The notes beneath the pieces are model-generated. The model saw only the letters and a program-made list of their open reading frames with translations. It searched no databases and was not told the DNA's origin. From a virus, in the IMG/VR virus record IMGVR_UViG_3300031576_000006, positions 1 through 64,000 of that record: a DNA stretch of 64,000 nt. The stretch is one strand, 5' to 3'. This document shows positions 1 to 9,323 of this stretch, piece by piece. How positions within the stretch are numbered: position 1 is the first letter of the stretch; each line of letters begins with the position of its first letter. The position numbers and the translations under genes are program-made.

Positions 1-1
1 T

Positions 2-361
2 AAAACCACACAGGATGACACAGATATCCTGCGCAAAACCATCAATACAAAGCAATGGCAGGTAGTTCAAGATTTTGGATTATCCAATGCCTTGTTTAGT
101 TTAAGAAAGGCCTTAGAGGCCGGTACCCCATCGGCTGCTCCGTCTGCATTAGTAGGCGGCGCTGCACTTCAAAGCGAATCTCATCTAACACGTTTAGGAA
201 AGCTTATGAGCAAAAAGCCCATTCGCAGAGATTCTCTCAAGAAGTTATTGCCAAAGGCCACAGATGAGCAACTTGAAAAAGTAGAAGCCTATCTGAAAAA
301 ACTTCGTTTGAAAAAATACGAAGAGGTCGCTCAGATTGCTTTTGAGCAACTGATAAAATAA
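2..361 (+). CDS. C-terminal part of a phage protein carrying a capsid-like peptide
   Basis: The reading frame is open from the left edge of the window, so the true start lies outside; the visible part is 119 codons. I do not recognise the family. Around bases 107-172 it contains the segment KALEAGTPSAAPSALVGGAA, which closely matches residues 10-29 of the major capsid protein at 30043 although the DNA has diverged. The rest is a basic, helical tail rich in Lys, Leu and Glu that ends FEQLIK. A head-associated role is an inference from the shared segment and from the late genes that follow. A TTG at 92 is a possible internal start but has no ribosome site. Confidence 0.75.
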   Translation, partial: KTTQDDTDILRKTINTKQWQVVQDFGLSNALFSLRKALEAGTPSAAPSALVGGAALQSESHLTRLGKLMSKKPIRRDSLKKLLPKATDEQLEKVEAYLKKLRLKKYEEVAQIAFEQLIK

Positions 362-373
362 TTAGGATTCTTA

Positions 374-1816
374 ATGGATGGTCAGCTTAAAAAGCCGCTC
401 AAATTATTACTATTGCTTAGGGCTTTAAAGAAAGCTAATGGCGCAGCTGTAGCCTCACCCGCAATGCCTCCCTCTGAACCTCCCGCTAATCCACCTACTC
501 AAGATACTGTGGATAATACAACTAACATTCGCTGGTTTGGCACTATTTCGCAAAAAAAGAAAAAAAAGAAACGCGATTGGCTCACTACATCTAATGAGCA
601 AAATAAAGAGCTTTACAAATCAGCCATTAAGCGGCATTTTGAAGATATGGGGTATCTTGAAAAAGGATTGCACGGTAATTGGGAAGCTGAAGGTTACAAG
701 ATCAGTCATATTCCAAGAGATAATGGAGTCATGGAAATCCATGCTCATGCGCCGGACGGCAAGCACGTAGGGTATGCAATGATCTACCCTCACGAGACTG
801 AGCCTCATGCACTCATGCCTATGGTAACTTCTATTCGCCCTGAACATCAACGTAAGGGACTTGCCACTGCTATGTATCGCCATGCTGAAAACGTATCTGG
901 AAAAATGGTTTTACCTTCTACAGATCAAAGCCCAGACGCACAAAAATTATGGAATCAACCCAAAAGACCTTCCGGTAAGTCTGAACTTGAAAAAGGTCTT
1001 CATGGTGATTGGCAAAAAGAAGGATATAGAATCTCTCATTCTTTTCCAGAAGATTACTGTAAGGATTGCGCAATTCATAGTGATACTGAAATGAGAGTAT
1101 CCGTTACAAAAGATGGCAGAGAAGTTGCCCATGCTCATATAGGTGGAGGACATGAATCACATGATTTTTTATGGCCAAGGGGTATTAATGTAGACAAAGC
1201 CCATAGGAGAAAAGGGATTGCCAGTGCAATGTATCAACATGCTGAGAATTATTACGGGAAACATATAAAGCCTAGTGATGCTCAATCAGAAGATGCTATA
1301 TATCTTTGGGCTCAACCTAAGCGTCCATTTGGAAAGAATGATTGGCAAAAATCTTATCAGCTTCACAAAGAAGAAGTAAAGCAGCCGGAAATTTTACATC
1401 ATTATAGCCGTCAGGCTGGTCTAAAATCAATTGACCCTCGGCAAATGGGTATGGGTACATCTGGTGATTTTAATAAACGATTTAATCCATCTCAGATTGA
1501 AGATTTTCCACATACGTCCTTTCACTACATTCAAAATCAACCGGAAGATGTAGTTCGTCACGGAGCAGTTTCTAAGTATACCCTCAGGTTAGATCCAGAT
1601 AAGCATAAGCTGTACGACCTTTCTCACGACAAGGAAGGGTTGGTTCGCCAAGCTATTGATGAGAATCAAGGTGCCTGGAACTATGAGAACATGCTCAACA
1701 GGATCAAAGGTGCTGGCCATTACGGCATTTGGTCTAGTGCATCACAAAATCCTATTATAGCTAATACTGTACAATTGTTTCATCAACATCCAATAGAATC
1801 AGAAGAGGTTGCATGA
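374..1816 (+). CDS. Large virion-type protein with two tandem GNAT-like modules
   Basis: 480 residues. After a basic and Pro-rich N-terminus come two similar modules of about 115 residues. Each has a GNAT acetyltransferase-type motif A: HQRKGLATAMYRHAE near residue 160 and AHRRKGIASAMYQHAE near 277. Each module ends with a W-x-QPKRP(S/F)G segment, so the second is a duplication of the first. The C-terminal part (about residues 335-475, beginning LHHYSRQAGLKSIDP) resembles modules seen in other phage multidomain proteins, but I cannot assign its activity. A run of Lys codons near 550-572 lies on long A tracts but the frame stays open. The stop overlaps the next start by four bases (ATGA). The substrate is unknown. 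Confidence 0.7.
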   Translation: MDGQLKKPLKLLLLLRALKKANGAAVASPAMPPSEPPANPPTQDTVDNTTNIRWFGTISQKKKKKKRDWLTTSNEQNKELYKSAIKRHFEDMGYLEKGLHGNWEAEGYKISHIPRDNGVMEIHAHAPDGKHVGYAMIYPHETEPHALMPMVTSIRPEHQRKGLATAMYRHAENVSGKMVLPSTDQSPDAQKLWNQPKRPSGKSELEKGLHGDWQKEGYRISHSFPEDYCKDCAIHSDTEMRVSVTKDGREVAHAHIGGGHESHDFLWPRGINVDKAHRRKGIASAMYQHAENYYGKHIKPSDAQSEDAIYLWAQPKRPFGKNDWQKSYQLHKEEVKQPEILHHYSRQAGLKSIDPRQMGMGTSGDFNKRFNPSQIEDFPHTSFHYIQNQPEDVVRHGAVSKYTLRLDPDKHKLYDLSHDKEGLVRQAIDENQGAWNYENMLNRIKGAGHYGIWSSASQNPIIANTVQLFHQHPIESEEVA

Positions 1817-4743
1817 AGGACGTAATTGGCCAACCACATTTTATATTTTCCGTAGAAAATGCGGCACATCCCCCTAAGGTTGAGTCGCCTACACACGAAG
1901 AGGCTTTGGAATGGTTGAGAAGGCAAGGTGAAGATGCCATTAGTGCTACGGGATATTACGACCGGCCAGAAAGATCTATTATTGTTTGCAATCCTAAAAA
2001 CATAGAAGGCTTGAAACAGCTAGCTCAGGATACTGGTCAAGAATCGGTAATCAACTCTGACGGACACAAACACGAACTACATTTTATAAATGGCGAACAT
2101 CAAGGCAAGGTTGTCCACGGAATCGGATCTGAAGTTTTTCCTCAGATGCCGCAAGGTCCATTTACTTCTTATATTGATGAACATAACGATCCTATATATT
2201 TTCGTCATAATTTTGATTTAGAGTCTATGGAAAAAGCTGAAGGCTTGAAAAAGCGCAAACGAGATCCCGGTCGTAAAGAACCGGCCATGCATGGACATCA
2301 CACCATTCCAGTAAAAGAGAGTGGATTGCCCGGCTTGGAATGGCATCTTAGAAATCTTTGGGAAACCCAAGAAAGCCCCGGAGGCTGGAGATCAATTAAA
2401 GAGATCCCAAGAGAACAGCATATAAAAATTCATGCAGGAAGACGAAGGAAGAAATTAGCAGCCTCTGAAGAACTGGAAAAAGCTCAGGAACCCAACGATC
2501 AGATTAGGCAGGTCGCCGATCAATATACTAAGTCTAAGGGATTACAAATACAACACAATCTTATGCCCATTAAGGCTAATCCTGAAAAATCTATTAGAAT
2601 TGCGCAGGCCTATCATGAAATGCCGCATACCCCAAATGATCCTGCAGTGCAAAGTGCATATGGTCACTTGATCAACGAAACAATGGATCAGTTTCAGCAC
2701 ATCAAAAATGCTGGCCTCAAAATATCTAAGATTCAATCGGGCGCAGAGAATCCATACAAAACCTCTAAAGATCTGTTTCATGATATTAAAAACAATAATC
2801 ACATGTGGTTCTATCCTACCGAAAGCGGATTCGGTACTGAAAATAAAATCACCGATCATCCTATGCTTGCTCCAACAAATGAAACACATGAAGGTAGGCC
2901 GCTATTGGCGAACGATGTGTTTCGAATTGTTCACGACTATTTCGGCCATGCCAAAGAGGGACACGGATTCGGGCCTAACGGTGAGGAGAATGCATGGCAG
3001 AATCATATGCAGATGTATTCTCCTGAAGCTCAAAAAGCTATGACTGCTGAAACAAGAGGTCAGAATAGTTGGGTTAATTTTGGACCACATGCAATACACA
3101 ATCGGGCAAATCCTTCACAGACTATTTATGCCGATCAAAAGGCCGGGTTACTGCCTGAATGGGCACTGTCTAAATCCGAAGATTTGAATAAAGGACCCCT
3201 TCCTTCTCTTGGTTACGACATAGAACGAGCAAAAAAAGAAAGTTTGCCAGACATAGCTCATAATGATGATTATATACACAAGAAATCAGTTAGATTGCCC
3301 AACGGCCTTGAATATCGAAAATACCAACATAAATTTGCACTACCTCATCAAGAAAAATTTGTACATACACTATTCGATCCTTCTGACAAACATGAACCGT
3401 TAGCGTATATGGAAACTTCTCACGATGAAGATGATTCTGGTTTCCATCCACATGCTGTAGATTGGTCTGAAGTGCAACCTCTGCATAGAGGAAAGGGATT
3501 AGGTCGCCAGCTTTATTTGGCTACTTTAGTTCACAGTACCAATAAGCTCACCTCAGATGCCCATATTTCCCCTGAAGCACATAGGATGTGGGAATCGTTA
3601 AAATCATATCCTGGGCTTCGTGCAAAAATACGTCCATATAAACATAAGGCCGATCCTTTTTATCGTCCTCCAATGAAGGATGATAAATTTTCTGAACGCC
3701 ATCACGTATATGTACGAGATCTCAACAAGCTCGATCACGCTAAAATGTTTCCTCCGGTGGATCTTTTCAAACTGGCCGCCTCCGAAAATGAAGAATCTGA
3801 ATTATTAAAGGCAATTGATGAAAAATCCTGGAATAGAATTCTTAAAACTCATAATAAGTCGGTTCGTGAGGACGTTGTTGATTCGGGCGGCCATATACGA
3901 TACTTCAATAATACGCACCCTGAATATCAATCACAGGTGCTCGATAGTAATAAAAAAATGAAATCTGATTCTTCTAGGGGTATGGGTTCGTTCCCTAAAA
4001 TGATTCACACACTCCCATCTCAAGAAGGTGAAATAAAATTTATGGCTAAGCCGTACCATGCTCCAATGGAAAGATGGGCTAAAAGTTGGACTAAACATCC
4101 CATTAAGGGATGGGCTACCTTAACTACTAAGAAGCTATTTGATGCGGCACAAATTCCTGAACTAGCTGAAGACATTTCGGCGCACGTCCATAAAGGTGTT
4201 CCGATTATTGTTAGTAGGTTTCATCCGGAAGCAAAAGAATCTTACAATACGGGTCCGAATAAATATACGCAGCCATTTACCCCTCCAGACGTTGCTAAAA
4301 TTTTAGTTATGGATTTTTTGACCAACAATCAAGATCGACATTCAGGTAATATTATGAGAATAAATGAGCACGAGCCGTTGGCAATTGACCATGAACGAAA
4401 TTTTCAATATTTTCACCGTAAGCCTGGATTTGACCCTAATATATCTCCATATCACGCCTGGTACAATTCAGGGTTTGCTGAACACAATAAACTGCTTCCT
4501 AATCAAATTGATACGTTCTCGGACCATTTAGTTGACTGGTGGGGCAAAGCACGAGATAATGTAAAGAAGGAGATGTATCATAATTTGAAATTTATTAAAG
4601 ATCCAAGCATTAATCGGCATATAGCGGGTAACTTTTATGAGAGGTGGAGATGGATAAATGACAGGATGGAATCAGATCCGTCTTTGATGTTTGACAAAAA
4701 TGTTCCGGGGTCGTATCCTTTGGGATATAGGAAAGATAAGTAA
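1813..4743 (+). CDS. Multidomain virion-type protein with GNAT-like and PI3/4-kinase-like domains
   Basis: 976 residues. An N-terminal region (about 1-140) is unassigned. A central domain (about 250-450) has clustered conserved-looking residues, HDYFGHA near 374-380, GEENAW and ETRGQNSW near 413-420; such His/Asp/Glu clusters suggest a metal site but I do not know the function. A GNAT-like motif PLHRGKGLGRQLYLATL lies near 556-572. The C-terminal third looks like a PI3/4-kinase or HipA-type kinase: D841-R-H-x-G-N846 is the catalytic loop and I858-D859-H the metal-binding DFG equivalent. Start and stop overlap the neighbouring genes, so it is translated in an operon with 374-1816 and 5130-7685. 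Delivery into the host is inferred, not shown. Confidence 0.7.
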   Translation: MKDVIGQPHFIFSVENAAHPPKVESPTHEEALEWLRRQGEDAISATGYYDRPERSIIVCNPKNIEGLKQLAQDTGQESVINSDGHKHELHFINGEHQGKVVHGIGSEVFPQMPQGPFTSYIDEHNDPIYFRHNFDLESMEKAEGLKKRKRDPGRKEPAMHGHHTIPVKESGLPGLEWHLRNLWETQESPGGWRSIKEIPREQHIKIHAGRRRKKLAASEELEKAQEPNDQIRQVADQYTKSKGLQIQHNLMPIKANPEKSIRIAQAYHEMPHTPNDPAVQSAYGHLINETMDQFQHIKNAGLKISKIQSGAENPYKTSKDLFHDIKNNNHMWFYPTESGFGTENKITDHPMLAPTNETHEGRPLLANDVFRIVHDYFGHAKEGHGFGPNGEENAWQNHMQMYSPEAQKAMTAETRGQNSWVNFGPHAIHNRANPSQTIYADQKAGLLPEWALSKSEDLNKGPLPSLGYDIERAKKESLPDIAHNDDYIHKKSVRLPNGLEYRKYQHKFALPHQEKFVHTLFDPSDKHEPLAYMETSHDEDDSGFHPHAVDWSEVQPLHRGKGLGRQLYLATLVHSTNKLTSDAHISPEAHRMWESLKSYPGLRAKIRPYKHKADPFYRPPMKDDKFSERHHVYVRDLNKLDHAKMFPPVDLFKLAASENEESELLKAIDEKSWNRILKTHNKSVREDVVDSGGHIRYFNNTHPEYQSQVLDSNKKMKSDSSRGMGSFPKMIHTLPSQEGEIKFMAKPYHAPMERWAKSWTKHPIKGWATLTTKKLFDAAQIPELAEDISAHVHKGVPIIVSRFHPEAKESYNTGPNKYTQPFTPPDVAKILVMDFLTNNQDRHSGNIMRINEHEPLAIDHERNFQYFHRKPGFDPNISPYHAWYNSGFAEHNKLLPNQIDTFSDHLVDWWGKARDNVKKEMYHNLKFIKDPSINRHIAGNFYERWRWINDRMESDPSLMFDKNVPGSYPLGYRKDK

Positions 4744-5123
4744 TGATTACGATGATTGTCCATAACTTACATACAGGATCTTCAAAGCGATATGACTTTG
4801 AAAAGCTTTATGATTTCGATAAGGTGGTCTCCGATTACGGACCTGTGATCAATTCTATTGTAGGCGATGTCAAAAATTTGCGTACAGCTGTTGATCAAGT
4901 TGCTGAATATTTATCGAACCACCATTTATCTGCTGAAGTAGTAGACCCTGAAGATGCAGAGGAAATTTATGATCCAAATGTTGAAACTTTTACAGAATCA
5001 GATAAGAAGCCAGAGAAGGCCCTTGATCTTAAGGATGTTCTTGAATCTTATAATGAAGTAGAACATATTGATGTGCCGGACATGCACGTACTAGATTCCT
5101 CTACTCACCGATGGAATAAATAA
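4743..5123 (+). CDS. Acidic hypothetical protein
   Basis: 126 residues, strongly acidic after residue 65 (VVDPEDAEEIYDPN and following). No recognised motif. It starts on the last base of the preceding stop codon (TAATG), which implies coupled translation; a second in-frame ATG three codons later is an alternative. It sits between two giant multidomain proteins and could be a partner or chaperone of either, but that is only inferred from position. Confidence 0.65.
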   Translation: MITMIVHNLHTGSSKRYDFEKLYDFDKVVSDYGPVINSIVGDVKNLRTAVDQVAEYLSNHHLSAEVVDPEDAEEIYDPNVETFTESDKKPEKALDLKDVLESYNEVEHIDVPDMHVLDSSTHRWNK

Positions 5124-5129
5124 CTTAAA

Positions 5130-7685
5130 ATGACCAACGATAAAAGAGAAAAACTTATTTTTGATCTCATCAATCAAGGCTCCTGGGATAAGGCCATTGA
5201 ACACGCTAAGGCTATGCCTAACAATTGGGATGTTTGGCAGCGTATGCCTTCTGCCGTTCCATTAGGAATGCCCGATCAAGCAATCAATAAGGTTTTAGAT
5301 CATTTAGGTCCGGAAGGACTGAAGCATTCGGGATTTTTATTTGAGATTGCTTCTAATCTGGGTATAAAACATGACACTGCAACAATTCGCCGCCTTGCTA
5401 ATTTATCAAATGACATTGATTCGTATCACGAAACTCAAAAATTTATCGAACACCCTGATTATGCAAAATCTCCAGAAGAAGAAGGTTTAGCCTATGCAAA
5501 TAATTTATGGAGTGATTATGAGCTTGCAGTAGATCCCGGCCATTTTGCTGCTGTTAAATCTATATACACAAGTAAGCCTGAAATTATTAAACATAGAGGG
5601 TTGGAAGGAAAATCAACGGATTGGAATAAAGCTATTCCACATCTTAGAGATTATGCCGCTAAAGTACAAGAAAAAATTATCAATGATGATAATGTTCGCA
5701 AACGCAATTACAACGGAGAACCATACATAAAGGTACACCGTGGAGTCGGCGGTCACTATTCTAAAATGTTGCGCGATGCAGTTAAATACAATCCTAAAAC
5801 TGGCGAATATGATTCAAAAAATATTACCGTACCCGCGATAGCTTTTTCTTCGTGGACCACCGAGCCGAACATAGCAAAGAATTTTGCCGAGCACCGCAGC
5901 GCGGATCTTTTGCCAGGGCATGGATTGATAATGTCTAAGTGGATGCCGGTTAAAGACATACTTCATTCTGGGTATCATAGAATGCTGCCAGAATTTCCTG
6001 GCAATCACCCCAATGAACAGGAACTTATTTTTGGACACCCAACCGGTCGAATGAAACTTAATCCCAATGAATTTCAATTTCAATATAAAAATAATAATTA
6101 TGATCCAAAGAAAGAGTATGGGTTTACGTCTAAAGGTTATGTGCCTGTAGAACATGAATTTAATTTTGATAAGGGCATTAAGCGAGAAAAAATTTCCAAG
6201 GGTATAAGGGATAAAGCACTACAGCTTGGCATTGCCACTGCCATGTTGGGCATGCCACAACACATGATAGATCAAGGTAAAGATCAATTTATTGAACCAC
6301 AGCAACAAACAGAACAAAAAATAAATCCATTGCCTGGATTAAAATATATTGAGATGGTCGAGAGTTCTGGCAATAAGAACACTAGACATCAACTTGTCAC
6401 CTCTGGAGTTAATGCTGGTACTCGTGCAATAGGCCGATACGGCATTATGCCATTACAGGCCATAGAGACTGTTTCGAAAGACCAGCAGCTTGCTCAACAG
6501 TATCCTGAATTTTTAAATTATCATCACGTCAGAGATCAGGATGCTATTTCTCAAAAAATACTTGGTAGTCGAGATGTAGAAAATTCTATAGCTAACTCAC
6601 ACTGGAAGCGCCTATACGATCGCTTTGATGGAGATGAAAGTAGGATGGCTCATGCTTGGAATAAAGGAATTACTGGCACCTTAAATACAGATCTTGATAG
6701 GCTTATAGATGACGACTATGTTAAAAAATATCACAGATATAAAAAAATGATGAATCTAGAACGCCGACCGGCTGAATTGAAAAAAAATGAATCCAAGCTG
6801 CCTCCTGAGATAACAACCATAAAACAATTTACGTCATTCGACTCCACTATTCCTGATAATCAACTTAAGGAAAAAGAAATCAATCAACTTATTGAAAACA
6901 GAGCATTTCATTCTGTTCCTGGCATGGGCAACTTTACTCACAGCAGTTTTGTGCTTGGTACCAATCACGATAATGCATGGCTTATCAAGGTGGAAGCTGG
7001 AAACCGTCCCGGCATTATATCAGCTAAGTCCGGCTTGCAATCTGTTAAAGAATCTGCATTCTACATAGTCGCAAGGGATATTTTTGGATTAGGTGAGCTA
7101 TTGCCCGAAGTTCTTCTGGGTGAGGTTATTTATGAAAACGATCGGAAACCGGCTGCTGCAATAAAAATGTTACCTAGTAGGTATAAACTTGCAGTGGAAC
7201 AAGAACGGGAGCGACCGGGCTCTATGCCAGCCATACTTAGTAAATATTTGAAATCCGGGCTACTTCATAGGGTTGCATTTATGCTTTATGCTTTGGGAGA
7301 TGGTGATTCTCATGGTCGTAATATAATGACGGATGGTCATTTTGTAAAATTTATAGATCATGGTTCCGGTTTTGCTAATGCAGACTTTAATCCCGCTACG
7401 GATCATAACATTTTTATGCCCTATATATTACGTGCTGGTGTTGTTAAGGAAAATATGTCGCCAGAGGAGAAATTGGATAAAATGCCGAAAATTGAGAATA
7501 TGGAAGTTAGAAAGAACCTAAGTGCTTGGATTTTATCGATTAATTCCCGTAGTTTAGCTCAAAAACTTAATAGTAAAGAGATAGACCCCCTTCCAACTGA
7601 GGGTCGTTTGAAAAAAATACAATCAATGGTAGCAGAGGGCATGGAGCCCGATCAGGCCATTAATCAAGTTTGGGTAAGGGGTTAG
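5130..7685 (+). CDS. Multidomain protein: ADP-ribosyltransferase-like, lytic transglycosylase-like and kinase-like domains
   Basis: 851 residues with three enzyme-like parts. Residues about 195-315 fit an R-S-E type ADP-ribosyltransferase: HR204G, FS240-S241-W-T-T, and E296-x-E298. Residues about 400-530 fit a lytic transglycosylase (SLT) fold: VE411SSG with the catalytic-type Glu, GRYGIMP at 435-441, and AWNKG at 509-513 in place of the usual AYNxG. Residues about 570-790 fit a HipA/PI3-4-kinase-like domain: WLIK620 for ATP, GD726SHGRN731 as catalytic loop and ID743HG as the metal-binding motif. The combination suggests a virion protein that opens peptidoglycan and carries effector enzymes. 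Activities and targets are inferred from motifs only. Confidence 0.75.
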   Translation: MTNDKREKLIFDLINQGSWDKAIEHAKAMPNNWDVWQRMPSAVPLGMPDQAINKVLDHLGPEGLKHSGFLFEIASNLGIKHDTATIRRLANLSNDIDSYHETQKFIEHPDYAKSPEEEGLAYANNLWSDYELAVDPGHFAAVKSIYTSKPEIIKHRGLEGKSTDWNKAIPHLRDYAAKVQEKIINDDNVRKRNYNGEPYIKVHRGVGGHYSKMLRDAVKYNPKTGEYDSKNITVPAIAFSSWTTEPNIAKNFAEHRSADLLPGHGLIMSKWMPVKDILHSGYHRMLPEFPGNHPNEQELIFGHPTGRMKLNPNEFQFQYKNNNYDPKKEYGFTSKGYVPVEHEFNFDKGIKREKISKGIRDKALQLGIATAMLGMPQHMIDQGKDQFIEPQQQTEQKINPLPGLKYIEMVESSGNKNTRHQLVTSGVNAGTRAIGRYGIMPLQAIETVSKDQQLAQQYPEFLNYHHVRDQDAISQKILGSRDVENSIANSHWKRLYDRFDGDESRMAHAWNKGITGTLNTDLDRLIDDDYVKKYHRYKKMMNLERRPAELKKNESKLPPEITTIKQFTSFDSTIPDNQLKEKEINQLIENRAFHSVPGMGNFTHSSFVLGTNHDNAWLIKVEAGNRPGIISAKSGLQSVKESAFYIVARDIFGLGELLPEVLLGEVIYENDRKPAAAIKMLPSRYKLAVEQERERPGSMPAILSKYLKSGLLHRVAFMLYALGDGDSHGRNIMTDGHFVKFIDHGSGFANADFNPATDHNIFMPYILRAGVVKENMSPEEKLDKMPKIENMEVRKNLSAWILSINSRSLAQKLNSKEIDPLPTEGRLKKIQSMVAEGMEPDQAINQVWVRG

Positions 7686-7883
7686 ATGGAAAAAATATGC
7701 AATAATTGCCAACTCCCTAAAGTTCTTAATTATAGTTACACTGGTTGGCACATAGATCACAAAAAAGCTCTTGCAAATTTTGATCTTACCGATCGTGAAC
7801 AATTTTTACAAGCTATGCATTATACCAATTTACAACCTCTGTGGGCAAAAGACAATATTAGTAAATTAAATAGGATTATATAA
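7686..7883 (+). CDS. Shortened HNH endonuclease-type gene (internal deletion)
   Basis: 65 residues starting directly after the preceding stop codon. The first dozen residues (MEKICNNCQLPK) resemble the start of the 248-residue HNH protein at 23823 (MKICRTCNIEK), and the rest (WHIDHKKALANFDL, then HYTNLQPLWAKDN) matches its C-terminal HNH core. About 180 residues between these parts are missing, without a frameshift. The metal-binding His and Asn positions are kept, so a minimal nuclease domain might still fold, but the DNA-recognition part is gone. I read it as a decayed homing endonuclease. Confidence 0.75.
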   Translation: MEKICNNCQLPKVLNYSYTGWHIDHKKALANFDLTDREQFLQAMHYTNLQPLWAKDNISKLNRII

Positions 7884-8426
7884 ATGACAAAAAAAGATGT
7901 TTTAAGTTTGGAAAAAGTAGGCCAGTCTCAAGATGGCAGTGAGATATATCACGTACAGTCAAAAGGCGGGTTACATAAAATGCTCAAGAAGCGAAAGAAG
8001 GGTGACTTCTTTGTTCTTGGAGAAGGCAACCATCGTGCAGTTGCAAGAGTTCTTGCTAACAGAATGGAAAAAAATATACTGTGGCACGAGTCGTTGTTCA
8101 AATCAGAAGACGCCGAATATTTGAAAAAGGCAGAACGTGATAATATTATTCTTCCAGAATCAACTCCGGAAAATCATATTGCACAGGCCGTATGGCATTC
8201 GTACATATATAACAACGGCGATTCATTGAATCGTGTCTACCATAGCATGCAAGCCATAGCGCACTATGAAGCAGCGGGTTTAGACAACAAGCGTGCTCTT
8301 GAGGCAGTCAACACCACACTACAAAAATTGAATAAAAGTTATACTATGGATAAACCTTTCGAAGATACGCTTTTAAAAGTTGCGTGGGAAAAGAAAAACG
8401 GTAAGCCGTTTCCTTCTGGTGAATAA
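7884..8426 (+). CDS. Hypothetical protein in the structural operon
   Basis: 180 residues, mixed charge, with a central FVLGEGNHRAVARVLANRM segment and a helical C-terminus. I recognise no family. It abuts the HNH remnant upstream and the structural gene downstream without spacers, so it is part of the late plus-strand operon. Confidence 0.7.
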   Translation: MTKKDVLSLEKVGQSQDGSEIYHVQSKGGLHKMLKKRKKGDFFVLGEGNHRAVARVLANRMEKNILWHESLFKSEDAEYLKKAERDNIILPESTPENHIAQAVWHSYIYNNGDSLNRVYHSMQAIAHYEAAGLDNKRALEAVNTTLQKLNKSYTMDKPFEDTLLKVAWEKKNGKPFPSGE

Positions 8427-9323
8427 ATGACTGATAGTTTTCAATCCAGCAGCAATAGAGATGGGCAAAAGCCTATTGACATTAAGTACAACGATCCATG
8501 GGAGCAGGTAAACAGTTCCGCTACTGCGTGGAATAATTTTGTTGCTGGCCTTGGATTGCGATTTCAGCACTGGGCATTTACGCCCTACGTTTTAGGCGCT
8601 ACGGATACCGGATCGTTGAGAAATTACGATGAACAGCGTGTAAAAAAATCTGACGATAAAACCGTTTATGATAATAATGGTATGTATCGTTATATGGGTG
8701 ATGTGTTTGTGATTTGGCAATCAAATTCAAAAAGAGAAGCTCAGCTACCTCCTGGGTATTATCCAGATTCAATTGCAACAATCACGCTCAATAGACATTA
8801 TATTGATACAACTGAAATTATTGGATTGAGTGAGTACGATAAATTTATTTTAGTGCTGAGGCCAGAAGACGATCCTCTTGAATTCGCTACGGTTAACTGG
8901 GAAGGGTATCAGCATAATCCTACCGGAATCGATAGATTAATGTTTAAAGCCGTAAGGGTGGATTACATATCAGACGCTAACGGCGTTGAATATATCGATG
9001 GTAAGGATTTTGTTGTTAGCGAGGGTAATATTAAATGGCTTCCAAATGGCACCCGCCCTGGATTCGATAATGCCTCCAGTGAAGGTGTAATTATGTCAGT
9101 AAGATATCGATATATTCCATCTTTTTACATAAAAAATGCCACACATGAACTTAGATCCCATTCGACCGTAAATCCCAATACTGGTACAAAGACGGCAGTT
9201 AGAATGCCGATGACTGCATCTGTTCAAATTGATTGGGTATTTTTACAATCTCTGAAGAATCAAGAAAAAGGCGGCGATTCCAGTAAGAACGTTGGCACTG
9301 GCGGGAACATGGGAAGTCGATAA
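8427..9323 (+). CDS. Putative virion structural protein
   Basis: 298 residues, rich in beta-prone and aromatic segments, with no signal peptide or membrane segment and a Gly/Ser-rich tail ending NVGTGGNMGSR. Position among late genes and composition suggest a head or neck component. I do not recognise a named family. It starts immediately after the previous stop codon and is followed immediately by a GIY-YIG endonuclease gene. Confidence 0.65.
   Translation: MTDSFQSSSNRDGQKPIDIKYNDPWEQVNSSATAWNNFVAGLGLRFQHWAFTPYVLGATDTGSLRNYDEQRVKKSDDKTVYDNNGMYRYMGDVFVIWQSNSKREAQLPPGYYPDSIATITLNRHYIDTTEIIGLSEYDKFILVLRPEDDPLEFATVNWEGYQHNPTGIDRLMFKAVRVDYISDANGVEYIDGKDFVVSEGNIKWLPNGTRPGFDNASSEGVIMSVRYRYIPSFYIKNATHELRSHSTVNPNTGTKTAVRMPMTASVQIDWVFLQSLKNQEKGGDSSKNVGTGGNMGSR

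Noticed and set aside
547-575. Frameshift at the A-rich tract in the 374 gene
   Set aside because: The frame stays open with sensible Lys codons on both sides and the GNAT modules continue in the same frame.
5756-6155. Minus-strand frames within the large 5130 gene
   Set aside because: No ribosome sites or operon context; they are shadows of a long gene with strong domain motifs.
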